Below are positions 54,961 to 63,972 of a stretch of 64,000 nt of DNA, in pieces. The notes under the pieces are model-generated. The model searched no databases, was not told where the DNA came from, and worked only from the letters and a program-made list of their open reading frames with translations. The first letter of the stretch is position 1. Every line of letters begins with the position of its first letter. Source of the stretch: Ectopseudomonas guguanensis (GTDB lineage: Bacteria; Pseudomonadota; Gammaproteobacteria; Pseudomonadales; Pseudomonadaceae); NCBI RefSeq assembly GCF_900104265.1, contig NZ_FNJJ01000001.1:322557-386556 (forward strand). The letters are read 5' to 3'. The translations under genes and the position numbers were made by a program.

Positions 54961-54986
54961 GCGACCTGGCAGTGGTGCCAGGTCGC
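54961..54986. promoter_or_regulatory. Inverted repeat in the opdH leader
   Basis: GCGACCTGGC-AGTGGT-GCCAGGTCGC, ten-base perfect arms, 28 bases before the opdH start. It can form a stable mRNA hairpin immediately upstream of the A-rich ribosome-binding region, or be a TctD-type operator. Confidence 0.55.
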
Positions 54987-54989
54987 GAC

Positions 54990-55001
54990 AAGAACAAGAA
55001 C
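54990..55001 (+). promoter_or_regulatory. Crc/Hfq catabolite-activity motif at the opdH ribosome binding site
   Basis: AAGAACAAGAAC next to CGGAG, matching the AAnAAnAA-type sequence that Hfq/Crc binds to stop translation of carbon-uptake genes when preferred substrates are present. Confidence 0.6.
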
Positions 55002-55013
55002 GGAGACCACACG

Positions 55014-56279
55014 ATGCTCGCAGCCTCACGCCAGGCCCTGCCGCCTGTACGCCTGCTCTGCCTGGCAATCGCCGCTACCGGCGTTGCCCCCCTCGCCAAC
55101 GCCGCCTTCATCGAAGACAGCAGCGCCAGCCTCACCGCCACCAACATCTACCTGAACCGCGACTTCCGCCAGTTCGATGGCCAGAACAAGCGTGAAGAAT
55201 GGGGCCAGGGCTTTCGCCTCGACCTGCAATCCGGTTTCACCGAAGGTACCGTCGGTTTCGGTGTCGACGCCATGGGCCTGCTCGGCCTCAAGCTCGACTC
55301 CGGTCGCGGCCGTACCGGCACCGACCTGCTGCCCGTACATGATGATGGTCGCTCCGCCGACGAATTCAGCCGCCTGGGCCTGACGGGCAAGGTCAAGGTC
55401 TCGGCCACCGAACTGCGCTACGGCTCGCACGTGCCGGAACTGCCGGTGGTCAAGGCCAGTGACAGCCGCCTGTTGCCGCAGGTATTCGAGGGCGGCCTGC
55501 TGACCTCCTCGGAGCTCGAAGGCCTGACTTTCACCGGTGGCCGCCTGGACAAGGTCATCGACCGCGCCTCGACCAACTCCGAAGAAATGCTGCTCAACGC
55601 CAAGAACCGCCGCTTTGCCTCCGGCGTCGAAGCCGACCACCTGGATCTGGCCGGTGTCGACTACAAGTTCGCCCCCGGTTTCACTGGCCGCTACTACTTC
55701 GCCGATCTCGACGACATCTACCGCCAGCACTTCTTCGGCCTGCTCACCAGCCACAAACTCGGTGCCGGCACCCTGAGCAGCGACCTGCGCTACATCGTCA
55801 GCCGCGACAGCGGTGCGGCCAATGCCGGCAAGGTCGACAACCGGGCCCTCAACGCCATGGTCAGCTACGGCCTGGGCAACCATAAGTTCGGCCTGGGCCT
55901 GCAGGACATGAGCGGCGACACCGGCTTCGCCTACATCGACGGCAGCGATCCGTTCCTGATCAACTTCGTGCAGATCAACGACTTCGCCAACGCCGACGAG
56001 CGCTCCTGGCAGGCTCGCTACGATTACAACTTCGCCGGCATCGGCGTGCCCGGCCTGACCTTCATGACCCGCTACATCCGCGGCGACGACGCCCGCATCG
56101 CCGGCTCCGACGACCGTGGCGGCGAGTGGGAACGCGATATCGAATTCAAGTACGTGGTGCAAAGCGGCCCGCTCAAGGACCTCTACGTACGGGTACGCAA
56201 CGCCAGCTTCCGCTCCGACTTCGCCCGCGACGCGGACGAGAATCGCGTCATCGTCGGCTACACCCTGCCAATCTGGTAA
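55014..56279 (+). CDS. opdH: OprD-family porin OpdH (tricarboxylate channel)
   Basis: 421 residues with a signal peptide (MLAASRQALPPVRLLCLAIA, cleavage near residue 30, ANA-AFIED). The mature part alternates short amphipathic strands as in an 18-strand barrel and ends with aromatic residue pattern YTLPIW, the usual C-terminal porin signature. OpdH is an outer-membrane channel for citrate-type tricarboxylates; the adjacent tctDE and tctCBA genes support that. The start is the ATG after CGGAG, inside a longer frame. Confidence 0.92.
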   Translation: MLAASRQALPPVRLLCLAIAATGVAPLANAAFIEDSSASLTATNIYLNRDFRQFDGQNKREEWGQGFRLDLQSGFTEGTVGFGVDAMGLLGLKLDSGRGRTGTDLLPVHDDGRSADEFSRLGLTGKVKVSATELRYGSHVPELPVVKASDSRLLPQVFEGGLLTSSELEGLTFTGGRLDKVIDRASTNSEEMLLNAKNRRFASGVEADHLDLAGVDYKFAPGFTGRYYFADLDDIYRQHFFGLLTSHKLGAGTLSSDLRYIVSRDSGAANAGKVDNRALNAMVSYGLGNHKFGLGLQDMSGDTGFAYIDGSDPFLINFVQINDFANADERSWQARYDYNFAGIGVPGLTFMTRYIRGDDARIAGSDDRGGEWERDIEFKYVVQSGPLKDLYVRVRNASFRSDFARDADENRVIVGYTLPIW

Positions 56280-56290
56280 ACAACAACAAG
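56278..56290 (+). promoter_or_regulatory. Crc/Hfq catabolite-activity motif between opdH and tctC
   Basis: AAACAACAACAAG, an AAnAAnAA-type run 20-30 bases before the tctC ATG. A second Crc/Hfq target in the same operon as the one before opdH. Confidence 0.6.
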
Positions 56291-56310
56291 ACTCGCGAGG
56301 AATCATCATC

Positions 56311-57288
56311 ATGAAATCTGTCCTGACCCGTGCCGCCCTGGCCACCGCCTGCCTGGCGTTCGCCGGCCAACTGCTGGCTGCCGAACCCAAGCGCCCGGAA
56401 TGCATCGCCCCGGCCAAGCCCGGCGGCGGCTTCGACCTGACCTGCAAGCTGGCCCAGAGCGGCCTCAAGGACACCGGCCTGCTCAAGGCGCCGATGCGCG
56501 TCACCTACATGCCCGGCGGCGTCGGCGCCGTGGCCTACAACGCCGTGGTCGCGCAGCGTGCCAAGGACCCGGGCACCATCACCGCCTTCTCCTCGGGCTC
56601 CCTGCTCAACCTGGCCCAGGGCAAGTTCGGCCGCTACGACGAGACCGCCGTACGCTGGCTGGCGGCCATCGGCACCGACTACGGCGCCATCTCCGTGCGT
56701 GAAGACGCGCCCTGGCAGAACCTCGGTGAACTGGTCGCGGCGCTGAAGAAGGACCCGAGCAGCGTGGTGTTCGGCGCTGGCGCCACCATCGGCGGCCAGG
56801 ACTGGATGCAGACCGCGCTGATCGCCCGCGCAGCCGGTATCGACCCGCAGAACCTGCGCTACGTCGCCTTCGAAGGCGGCGGCGAAACCCTCACCGCCAT
56901 GCTCGGCGGCCACGTCCAGGTCACTTCCAGCGGCCTCGGCGAAGTCACCCCGCAGCTGGCTGCCGGCAAGATCCGCATCCTCGCCGTGCTGGCCGACGAG
57001 CGCCTGCCGGGCAAGCTGGCCGACATCCCCACCGCCAAGGAGCAGGGCTTCGACATCAGCTGGCCGGTGATCCGCGGCTTTTACATGGGCCCGCAGGTTA
57101 AGGACGAGGAATTCAACTGGTGGAAGACCCAGTTCGACCAGATGCTCGCCCGTGACGATTTCGCCACCCTGCGTGAACAACGCGACCTGTTTCCCCTGTC
57201 GCTGACCGGCGACGAGCTCGATGCCTTCGTGCACAAGCAGGTGGAGGAATACAAGGCGCTGGCCGGCGAGTTCGGTCTGGTCCAGTAA
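56311..57288 (+). CDS. tctC: Tricarboxylate-binding periplasmic protein TctC
   Basis: 325 residues with a signal peptide (MKSVLTRAALATACLAFAGQ, cleavage near residue 23). It belongs to the TctC/Bug family (segments ECIAPAKPGGGFDLTCKLAQ, YMPGGVGAVAYN, FGAGATIGGQDWM). It captures citrate and related acids for the TctA/TctB permease of the TTT family. 31 bases after opdH; GCGAGG acts as ribosome binding site. Confidence 0.94.
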   Translation: MKSVLTRAALATACLAFAGQLLAAEPKRPECIAPAKPGGGFDLTCKLAQSGLKDTGLLKAPMRVTYMPGGVGAVAYNAVVAQRAKDPGTITAFSSGSLLNLAQGKFGRYDETAVRWLAAIGTDYGAISVREDAPWQNLGELVAALKKDPSSVVFGAGATIGGQDWMQTALIARAAGIDPQNLRYVAFEGGGETLTAMLGGHVQVTSSGLGEVTPQLAAGKIRILAVLADERLPGKLADIPTAKEQGFDISWPVIRGFYMGPQVKDEEFNWWKTQFDQMLARDDFATLREQRDLFPLSLTGDELDAFVHKQVEEYKALAGEFGLVQ

Positions 57289-57351
57289 CACTCCTTGCGC
57301 AATCCGCGTTCGGCCGCCATGCGGCGGCCGGCGCTCCCGAGGTAAAACACC

Positions 57352-57795
57352 ATGTACGTTCGCCTGTTCTCCGCGATCTGGCTGCTGCTGTGCGCCTGGC
57401 TCGCTGTCGTTGCCTGGGGCTTCCAGGCGCCCTTCGCCTACGACCCGGTCGGCCCGCGCGCCTATCCCCTGCTGCTGCTGGGCCTGATGGGCGCCGGCAG
57501 CCTGTGGCTGATCATCAAACCCGGCATGCTCGAGCAACGCCTGGACGTTCCCATGGCGCTGCGCAGCGCCCTGTGCGTGGTGGTGCTGCTGGCCTATGCG
57601 CTGACCTTCGAGCTGCTCGGCTTCGTCGTCAGCACCGCCCTGGCCACCTTCGCCCTCGGCCTGCTGTTCACCGGCCGTCCGCTTCCCTGCGCGATCAGCG
57701 CGGTGCTGATGGGCGTGCTGCTGTACAGCCTGTTCGACCTGTTGCTGGACGTGCCCCTGCCGCTCGGCCTGTTAGACGCTTTCGTGGAGAGCTGA
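57352..57795 (+). CDS. tctB: TctB small permease subunit
   Basis: 147 residues with four hydrophobic helices (about 8-27, 38-56, 75-90, 95-135), typical of the small membrane subunit of tripartite tricarboxylate transporters. 63 bases after tctC, with AGGTAAAAC upstream of the ATG; the stop is followed by tctA after one base. Confidence 0.93.
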   Translation: MYVRLFSAIWLLLCAWLAVVAWGFQAPFAYDPVGPRAYPLLLLGLMGAGSLWLIIKPGMLEQRLDVPMALRSALCVVVLLAYALTFELLGFVVSTALATFALGLLFTGRPLPCAISAVLMGVLLYSLFDLLLDVPLPLGLLDAFVES

Positions 57796-57796
57796 A

Positions 57797-59317
57797 ATGG
57801 AAACCCTCAACTTCCTCATGCAGGGCTTCGACGTCGCCACCAGGCCGACCAACCTGCTGGTGGCGCTGTTCGGCGCCTTCGTCGGCACCGTGGTCGGCCT
57901 GCTGCCGGGTCTCGGCCCGATCAACGGCGTGGCCCTGCTGCTGCCGTTGGCCTTCGCCCTCGGCCTGCCGCCGGAAACCGCACTGATTCTGCTTGCCGCC
58001 GTGTACCTGGGCTGCGAGTACGGCGGACGCATCTCCGCCATCCTGCTCAACGTGCCCGGTGATGCCGCCGCGGTGATGACCACCCTCGACGGCTACCCGC
58101 TGGCACGTCAGGGCAAGGCCGGCATCGCCCTGTCGCTGTCGGCGGTCAGCTCGTTCATCGGCAGCATCATCGCCACCTGCGGCGTGGTGCTGTTCGCCCC
58201 GCTGCTGGCGAAGTGGGCGGTGGCCTTCGGCCCGGCCGAGTACTTCGTGCTGATGATCTTCGCCATCGCCTGTCTTGGCGGCATGGTCGGCGACAAGCCG
58301 GTCAAGACCCTGATGGCAGCACTGATCGGCCTGGCCCTGGCCACGGTCGGGGTGGACTCGACCACCGGCGTGTACCGCTTCACCTTCGACAGCGTCAGCC
58401 TGTCCGACGGCATCCAGTTCGTCATCGTGGTGATCGGCTTCTTCAGCGTCAGCGAGATCCTGCTGATGCTGGAAAAGACCCATGGCGGTCAGAAAGCCGT
58501 GAAGGCCAGCGGGCGCCTGCTGTTCAACTTCAAGGAGTTCTGCCTGAGCTTCTGGACCATGATCCGCAGTGCGCTGGCCGGCTTCGTCATCGGCACCCTG
58601 CCGGGTGCCGGCGCAACCATCGCCAGCGCCATGACCTACATGACCGAGAAACGCCTGGCCGGCCCCAAGGGCCGCTTCGGTGACGGCGACCTGCGCGGCC
58701 TGGCCGCCCCGGAAGCAGCCAACAACGCCTCGGCCTGCGGCTCGCTGATCCCCATGCTGACCCTCGGCGTACCCGGTTCGGGCACCACGGCGGTGATGAT
58801 CGGCGCTCTGACCCTGTACAACATCACCCCCGGCCCGCTGCTGTTCGAACAGCAACCGGACGTGGTCTGGGGCCTGATCGCTTCATTGTTCATCGGTAAC
58901 GTCATCCTGCTGGTGATGAACATCCCGCTGGTCGGCCTGTTCTCGCGCATGCTCGCAGTACCCAACTGGGTACTGGTGCCGGCGATCACCGTGATCAGCA
59001 TGGTCGGCGTGTACGCGGTGCACAGCACCACCTTCGATCTGGTGCTGATGGTCGTTCTCGGCGTGTTCGGCTACATCCTGCGCAAGCTGGACTTCCCGCT
59101 GTCGGCGCTGATTCTCGGCTTCGTCCTCGGCGAGCTGATGGAAGACAACCTGCGCCGTGCGCTGTCGATCTCCGCAGGCGACCTGGGCATCCTCTGGAGC
59201 AGCCCCATCACCCTGGCGCTGTGGGCGCTGGTTGCGCTGATGCTGGCGCTGCCGGGCATCCGCTGGCTGCGTCGACGCAAGCAGATCAGGGCCGAGGCCG
59301 ATGCCGCTGCCGCGTGA
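57797..59317 (+). CDS. tctA: TctA large permease subunit
   Basis: 506 residues, about 12 membrane segments. The family's conserved segments are VGLLPGLGPINGVALLLPLAFALG near residues 34-57 and the second repeat TLPGAGATIASAMTYMTEKRL, with EAANNASACGSLIPMLTLGVPGSGTTAVMIGAL. It forms the Na+- or H+-coupled uptake channel with TctB and TctC. It overlaps the next gene by 17 bases. Confidence 0.96.
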   Translation: METLNFLMQGFDVATRPTNLLVALFGAFVGTVVGLLPGLGPINGVALLLPLAFALGLPPETALILLAAVYLGCEYGGRISAILLNVPGDAAAVMTTLDGYPLARQGKAGIALSLSAVSSFIGSIIATCGVVLFAPLLAKWAVAFGPAEYFVLMIFAIACLGGMVGDKPVKTLMAALIGLALATVGVDSTTGVYRFTFDSVSLSDGIQFVIVVIGFFSVSEILLMLEKTHGGQKAVKASGRLLFNFKEFCLSFWTMIRSALAGFVIGTLPGAGATIASAMTYMTEKRLAGPKGRFGDGDLRGLAAPEAANNASACGSLIPMLTLGVPGSGTTAVMIGALTLYNITPGPLLFEQQPDVVWGLIASLFIGNVILLVMNIPLVGLFSRMLAVPNWVLVPAITVISMVGVYAVHSTTFDLVLMVVLGVFGYILRKLDFPLSALILGFVLGELMEDNLRRALSISAGDLGILWSSPITLALWALVALMLALPGIRWLRRRKQIRAEADAAAA

Positions 59318-60323
59318 TCTGTGGGTAACGCCGCTGACCGGTGCGGTCGGCGGCTACCTGGCCAGCCTCGCCGGTTGGCCTTTGCCGTGGATGGTCGGCT
59401 CCCTGCTGGCGGTGATCGCCCTGCGTTGCCTGGCCAACCGCGCCTTCACTGAACTGCCTGGCGGGCGCAAGGCCGGCCAGTGGCTGGTGGCCAGCGGGAT
59501 AGGCCTGCACTTCACCAGCGATGTGCTGGAGCAGGTGCTCGGCCACCTGCCGGTGGTGGTCATGGGCGCCTTCGGCACCCTGTTGCTGAGCCTGATCGGC
59601 ATCGCCATCCTGCGCCGCGCCGGTGTCGACCGCGCCACTGCCTTCTTCGCCAGCATGCCTGGCGGCGCCAGCGAGATGGTCAACCTGGCGCTGCGTCACG
59701 ATGCGCAACCGGCGCGCGTGGCAGCGGCTCACAGCCTGCGCCTGCTGTTGGTGGTGCTGCTGATTCCGGCGCTGTTCACCTGGGGCCTGCCCGCCGTCAG
59801 TGCCCCGCCGCCCCTGCCGGTGGACTGGGCCTGGCTGCTCGCGCTGCTGGCAGCTGGCGGGCTGTTGGCCATGCTCTGGGCGCGCCTGAAGCAACCCAAC
59901 CCCTGGATGCTCGGCCCGCTGACCGCCTGCGCCGTGGCCAGCGCCGGCTTCGACCTGCATCTGGGCCTGCCGCAAGGCCTCGGTCAGCTCGGCCAATGGC
60001 TGATCGGCTGTGCGCTGGGCTGTCACTTCGACCGCGCCTTCTTTCGCAGCGCTCCGGGCTTCCTCGCTCGCGTCCTGCTGTTCACCCTGCTGGCGATGCT
60101 GGCCGCTGCCGGTCTCGGCGAGGCGTTGGGCTGGCTGGCCGGGGAAGATCACCTGTCGCTGATGCTGGGCATGATGCCCGGCGGCATCACCGAACTGTGC
60201 CTGACTGCCGAGGCGCTGCAGCTGTCGGTGGCGCTGGTCACCGCCCTGCAGGTACTGCGGCTGTTTCTGGTGATGTTCCTCGCCGAGCCGTTGTTCAGGC
60301 TCTGGAGCAAGAGCCATGCGTAG
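59301..60323 (+). CDS. AbrB-family (ammonia monooxygenase-like) membrane protein
   Basis: 340 residues, ten hydrophobic segments in two halves, each opening with an RxxxxPLTG or PWMLGPLTACA type motif and ending with GALLGCHF or GMMPGGITELCL. The family is wrongly named after ammonia monooxygenase and AbrB; it has no demonstrated role. It is the usual fourth gene after tctCBA and may regulate or assist the transporter. Start 17 bases inside the tctA end. A strong terminator begins before its stop codon ends. Confidence 0.88.
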   Translation: MPLPRDLWVTPLTGAVGGYLASLAGWPLPWMVGSLLAVIALRCLANRAFTELPGGRKAGQWLVASGIGLHFTSDVLEQVLGHLPVVVMGAFGTLLLSLIGIAILRRAGVDRATAFFASMPGGASEMVNLALRHDAQPARVAAAHSLRLLLVVLLIPALFTWGLPAVSAPPPLPVDWAWLLALLAAGGLLAMLWARLKQPNPWMLGPLTACAVASAGFDLHLGLPQGLGQLGQWLIGCALGCHFDRAFFRSAPGFLARVLLFTLLAMLAAAGLGEALGWLAGEDHLSLMLGMMPGGITELCLTAEALQLSVALVTALQVLRLFLVMFLAEPLFRLWSKSHA

Positions 60324-60345
60324 CCCGCTTTGTGCGGGCTTTTTT
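60322..60345 (+). terminator. Terminator of the tct operon
   Basis: AGCCCGC / GCGGGCT with a five-base loop and a run of TTTTTT, starting inside the stop codon of the AbrB-family gene. It ends opdH-tctCBA transcription. Confidence 0.9.
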
Positions 60346-60354
60346 ATGACACTT

Positions 60355-60436
60355 CTGGTGCGCACGGCGCACCCTACGGAACGACGCACCGCCGCCACGA
60401 TTGGTGCGAACGTGTAGGGTGCGCCATGCGCACCAG
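60355..60436. repeat. Paired GGTGCGC...GCGCACC repeats
   Basis: Two inverted elements (GGTGCGCACGGCGCACCCTACGG and GTAGGGTGCGCCATGCGCACC) separated by about 40 bases between two convergent genes, another instance of the window's common hairpin repeat. Confidence 0.6.
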
Positions 60437-60438
60437 CG

Positions 60439-61320
60439 CTACCACTGCAACTGCAATTGGCTTTCGAACTCGCGTATCTGACCACTCACCGGATCGACGA
60501 AGCGCAGGCCGCGCGCCAGCAGCTTGAGCGGCTTGGCGTAATCGTCCGGCTGGTTGCGTGACTCCAGCAACTGCGGATAGAAGTCGTCGCCGACGATGGG
60601 CGCGCCGAGCCCGGCCAGATGCACGCGCAGCTGATGCTTGCGCCCCGTTACCGGCGAAAGCCCATAGCGCCACAGCTCGCTACGACGCTCCAGCACCTCG
60701 ATACGCGTCTCGCTGTTGGCCTCGCCCGCCACCTCCTGCATGCGAAAGAACGGCTCGCCTTCGACCATGCGCGAGCGATGCACATGGGGAAACTGCAGTT
60801 GCGGCAGCGCCGGGGCTATGGCCTCGTAGCGCTTTTCCACCGCACGCTGGCGAAACAGCGCCTGGTAAAGACCGCGGCTGGCCGGGTTGACCGAGAACAA
60901 CACCAGGCCGGCGGTGAGCCTGTCGATGCGATGAATCGGCACCAGGTCGGGGTTGCCGGTGCGCCGGATCAGCCGCGCCAGCAAGGTCTGCTCGACGTAC
61001 TCGCCGGCCGGCATCACCGGCAGGAAATGCGGCTTGTCCGCCACCAGCAGATGCTCGTCCTGCCACAGCACCTGCTCGACGACGGGAATCGGCGTTTCGT
61101 TCGGCACCTCACGGAAATAGCGAACCTTGAGCCCGACTCGATAGGGGTGTTCAGGGCCCAGCGCAGTCCCACTGGCGTCCAGCACGCGACCACGGGCCAT
61201 ACGCTCTTGCCAGGTGGCGCGATCGATGGCAGGAAAGCGATCGCACAGGCAATCGAGCACCGTCGCCCAGTCGCCCTGCGGCAGGTGAAGGGTGCTGGGG
61301 CGCATGGCGGGGCTGGGCAT
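60439..61320 (-). CDS. RluA-family pseudouridine synthase
   Basis: 293 residues. Catalytic motif HRIDRLTAGLVLFS (Asp near residue 131) and GRKHQLRVHLAGLGAPIVGDDFYP near the end are typical of RluA-type synthases. The N-terminal domain is S4-like in position but without a clear S4 motif. The enzyme isomerises uridine in rRNA or tRNA; the exact target site is not inferable. The start at 61320 is the first ATG after the shadow frame, with a possible alternative at MRPST a few codons later. Confidence 0.88.
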   Translation of the reverse strand: MPSPAMRPSTLHLPQGDWATVLDCLCDRFPAIDRATWQERMARGRVLDASGTALGPEHPYRVGLKVRYFREVPNETPIPVVEQVLWQDEHLLVADKPHFLPVMPAGEYVEQTLLARLIRRTGNPDLVPIHRIDRLTAGLVLFSVNPASRGLYQALFRQRAVEKRYEAIAPALPQLQFPHVHRSRMVEGEPFFRMQEVAGEANSETRIEVLERRSELWRYGLSPVTGRKHQLRVHLAGLGAPIVGDDFYPQLLESRNQPDDYAKPLKLLARGLRFVDPVSGQIREFESQLQLQW

Positions 61321-61443
61321 TGCAAAGGCTCGCACGGATCGGGACCGGCGAATTAGGCCGCACTCGCAGGGCTCAGTCAAAGCAAACGGCTTGAGCCACG
61401 GTCGCGCTGTGGCTATGGTGGCCGCTCGCATTTGGAGAGACCC

Positions 61444-62115
61444 ATGTCCATCACCCGTTCCCTGCTCACCAGCGTCGCCCTCCTCCCGCTTCTGGCCGCC
61501 TGCCAGGTCTACACCGGCAAGCCGGAAGGCCCACCTCCGGCCACCCGCCTGCAGGGTCAGGTACAGGTCGAGAATGGCCAGCTGGTCTTCACCCCCTGCC
61601 AGGAGCAGCGCCGCTTCGTGCTGGCAGATGGCGACGGCAGTGCCACCGAGCGCGAAGTCATGCGACTGGGCAACGATGGCCGGACCAGTCTGTTCGCCGA
61701 TCTGGCCGGTCGTCTGGGCGGCAGCCAGGGCAAGGGCAACGACGGTCGCTTCGAGGTCAGCCAGATCTATCGCCTGCAGGGCGAAGGGCATGGCTGCGAC
61801 GATCTCAACTTCAAGCGCCTGGCCTTGCGCGCCAGTGGCAACGAGCCGTTCTGGCAAGTGGAAATCGGCAGCAAGGGCCTGGTGCTCAACCGCCCCGATC
61901 ACGAGCCGCTGGCGCTGCCCTACCTCGAGGAGCAACTGCCGGACGGTCGTCTCAACTTCAGCAGCGAGGCCAATGGCCAGCGCCTCGATCTGTGGGTCGC
62001 CCCGCAACGCTGCGTCGACGCCATGAGCGGCGCGCTCAACCACCTCAGCGCCGAACTGCGCCTCGATGGCCAGGTACTGCGCGGCTGCGCGCATTTCGGC
62101 GCCATGCGCAACTGA
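61444..62115 (+). CDS. Lipoprotein, COG3650-like
   Basis: 223 residues starting at the ATG after GGAGAGACCC. Lipoprotein signal ending LLPLLAAC with Cys20. The C-terminal segment FKRLALRASGNEPFWQVEIGSKGLVLNRPDHEPLALPY resembles the family of META-domain-related predicted lipoproteins (COG3650). Two Cys at the end (QRCVDAMSG, RGCAHFG) may form a disulfide. No function known. The start four codons upstream in the frame has no ribosome binding site. Confidence 0.8.
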   Translation: MSITRSLLTSVALLPLLAACQVYTGKPEGPPPATRLQGQVQVENGQLVFTPCQEQRRFVLADGDGSATEREVMRLGNDGRTSLFADLAGRLGGSQGKGNDGRFEVSQIYRLQGEGHGCDDLNFKRLALRASGNEPFWQVEIGSKGLVLNRPDHEPLALPYLEEQLPDGRLNFSSEANGQRLDLWVAPQRCVDAMSGALNHLSAELRLDGQVLRGCAHFGAMRN

Positions 62116-62219
62116 GGCCGCGCGAGCCAACACGCACGGCCAACCGGGGGCGTCGATCCTGTACAATCGCCGCCCTTTTCCACCTTGCCGGATCACCACC
62201 GGCCAACCAGGACACCGCC

Positions 62220-63833
62220 ATGCTTCGCCTGACCGAACTGAAACTGCCCCTCGACCATGCCGACGAGGCCCTGCGCCCGGCCATCGTCCAGCGCCTGGGT
62301 ATCGCCGATGCCGATCTGCAGGCTTTCAGCGTGTTCAAGCGCAGCTACGACGCGCGCAAGAAGTACGGCGACATGCCGTTCATCTACACCATCGACTGCC
62401 AAGTGAAGGACGAAGCGGCGCTGCTGGCGCGCCTGAGCGGCGACAAGCACGTCGGCCCGGCACCGGATATCACCTACAAGCCGGTGGGCAAGGCCGAGGC
62501 GCCGCTGGACGAGCGTCCCATCGTGGTCGGTTTTGGTCCCTGCGGCATCTTCGCCGCGCTGATCCTGGCCCAGGCCGGCCTGCGCCCCATCGTGCTGGAG
62601 CGCGGCAAGGAGGTGCGCCAGCGCACCAAGGACACCTGGGGGCTGTGGCGCAAGAACGTGCTCGACCCGACCTCCAACGTGCAGTTCGGCGAAGGCGGCG
62701 CCGGCACCTTCTCCGACGGCAAGCTGTACAGCCAGATCAAGGACCCCAACCACTACGGGCGCAAGGTGCTGGAAGAGTTCGTCAAGGCCGGCGCGCCGGA
62801 CGAGATTCTCTACGTCAGCAAGCCGCATATCGGCACCTTCCGCCTGACCGGCGTGGTCGCCACCATGCGCGAGGAGATCAAGGCCCTCGGTGGCGAAGTA
62901 CGCTTCCAGCAGCGCGTCAGCGACCTGCTCATAGAAGATGGCCAGCTCACCGGCGTGGTGCTGGAAAGCGGCGAGCAGCTCAACAGTCGCCACGTGATCC
63001 TTGCCCTCGGCCACAGTTCGCGCGACACCTTCCGCATGCTCCACGCCCGAGGCGTGTACTTGGAAGCCAAGCCCTTCTCGGTGGGTTTCCGCATCGAGCA
63101 TCCGCAGTCACTGATCGACCGCGCGCGCCTGGGCAAGTACGCCGGCCATCCGAAGCTCGGCGCCGCCGACTACAAGCTGGTGCACCACGCCAGCAACGGC
63201 CGTTCGGTATACAGCTTCTGCATGTGTCCGGGTGGCACCGTGGTGGCCGCCACCTCCGAACCGGAACGCGTAGTGACCAACGGCATGAGCCAGTATTCGC
63301 GCAACGAGCGCAACGCCAACGCCGGCATCGTCGTCGGCATCACCCCCGAGCAGGACTACCCGGGCGGCCCGCTGGCCGGCGTCGAGCTTCAGGAGCGCCT
63401 GGAATCCCACGCTTACGTACTCGGCGGGCGCAACTACGAGGCGCCCGGGCAACTGGTGGGCGACTTCATCAAAGGCAAGCCGTCCACCGCCCTGGGCGAG
63501 GTACAGCCCTCCTACAAGCCGGGGGTGAAACTGGGCGATCTGGCGCCGTCGCTGCCGGACTTCGCCATCGAAGCCATCCGCGAGGCGCTGCCGGCCTTCG
63601 GCAAGCAGATCAAGGGCTTCGACCTGGACGATGCGGTGCTCACCGGCATCGAGACACGCACCTCCTCGCCGGTACGCATCACCCGTGGCGACGATCTGCA
63701 GAGCCTGAACCTCAAGGGCCTGTACCCGGCCGGCGAAGGCGCCGGCTACGCCGGAGGCATCCTCTCGGCCGGGGTCGACGGCATTCGCGTGGCCGAGGCG
63801 GTGGCCAAGGATATGCTCGGGTTGAATCGCTAA
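62220..63833 (+). CDS. FAD-dependent oxidoreductase (COG2509)
   Basis: 537 residues. The N-terminal part (MLRLTELKLPLDHADEALRPAIVQRLGI) precedes a FAD-binding GFGPCGIFAALILAQAG Rossmann motif near residue 105. ERGKEVRQRTKDTWGLWRKNVLDPTSNVQFGEGGAGTFSDGKLYS and the C-terminal LYPAGEGAGYAGGILSAGVDGIRVAEAVA motif are typical of COG2509 dehydrogenases of unknown substrate, a group related to glutamate-synthase-like and alkyl-quinone-like flavoenzymes. The start is the ATG inside the longer frame. It is the last gene in the window. Confidence 0.9.
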   Translation: MLRLTELKLPLDHADEALRPAIVQRLGIADADLQAFSVFKRSYDARKKYGDMPFIYTIDCQVKDEAALLARLSGDKHVGPAPDITYKPVGKAEAPLDERPIVVGFGPCGIFAALILAQAGLRPIVLERGKEVRQRTKDTWGLWRKNVLDPTSNVQFGEGGAGTFSDGKLYSQIKDPNHYGRKVLEEFVKAGAPDEILYVSKPHIGTFRLTGVVATMREEIKALGGEVRFQQRVSDLLIEDGQLTGVVLESGEQLNSRHVILALGHSSRDTFRMLHARGVYLEAKPFSVGFRIEHPQSLIDRARLGKYAGHPKLGAADYKLVHHASNGRSVYSFCMCPGGTVVAATSEPERVVTNGMSQYSRNERNANAGIVVGITPEQDYPGGPLAGVELQERLESHAYVLGGRNYEAPGQLVGDFIKGKPSTALGEVQPSYKPGVKLGDLAPSLPDFAIEAIREALPAFGKQIKGFDLDDAVLTGIETRTSSPVRITRGDDLQSLNLKGLYPAGEGAGYAGGILSAGVDGIRVAEAVAKDMLGLNR

Positions 63834-63856
63834 CCCCTTTTCGGATTACGTGCCCC

Positions 63857-63972
63857 GTAGGGTGGGTTAGCGGCGCCAAGCCTGCGAATGTCTGATCACC
63901 GCCATCGTGGTGCGCCGCGTAACCCACCAGGCGATTGCCCTGCGCCGCGCCAATGGTGGGTTACGGCGCAAC
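63857..63972. repeat. GTAGGGTGGGTTA-type hairpin repeat at the right end
   Basis: GTAGGGTGGGTTAGCGGCGCC pairs with GGTGCGCCGCGTAACCCACC and a further TGGTGGGTTACGGCGC copy near 63953. It is after the FAD oxidoreductase gene. The window ends 28 bases later. Confidence 0.6.
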
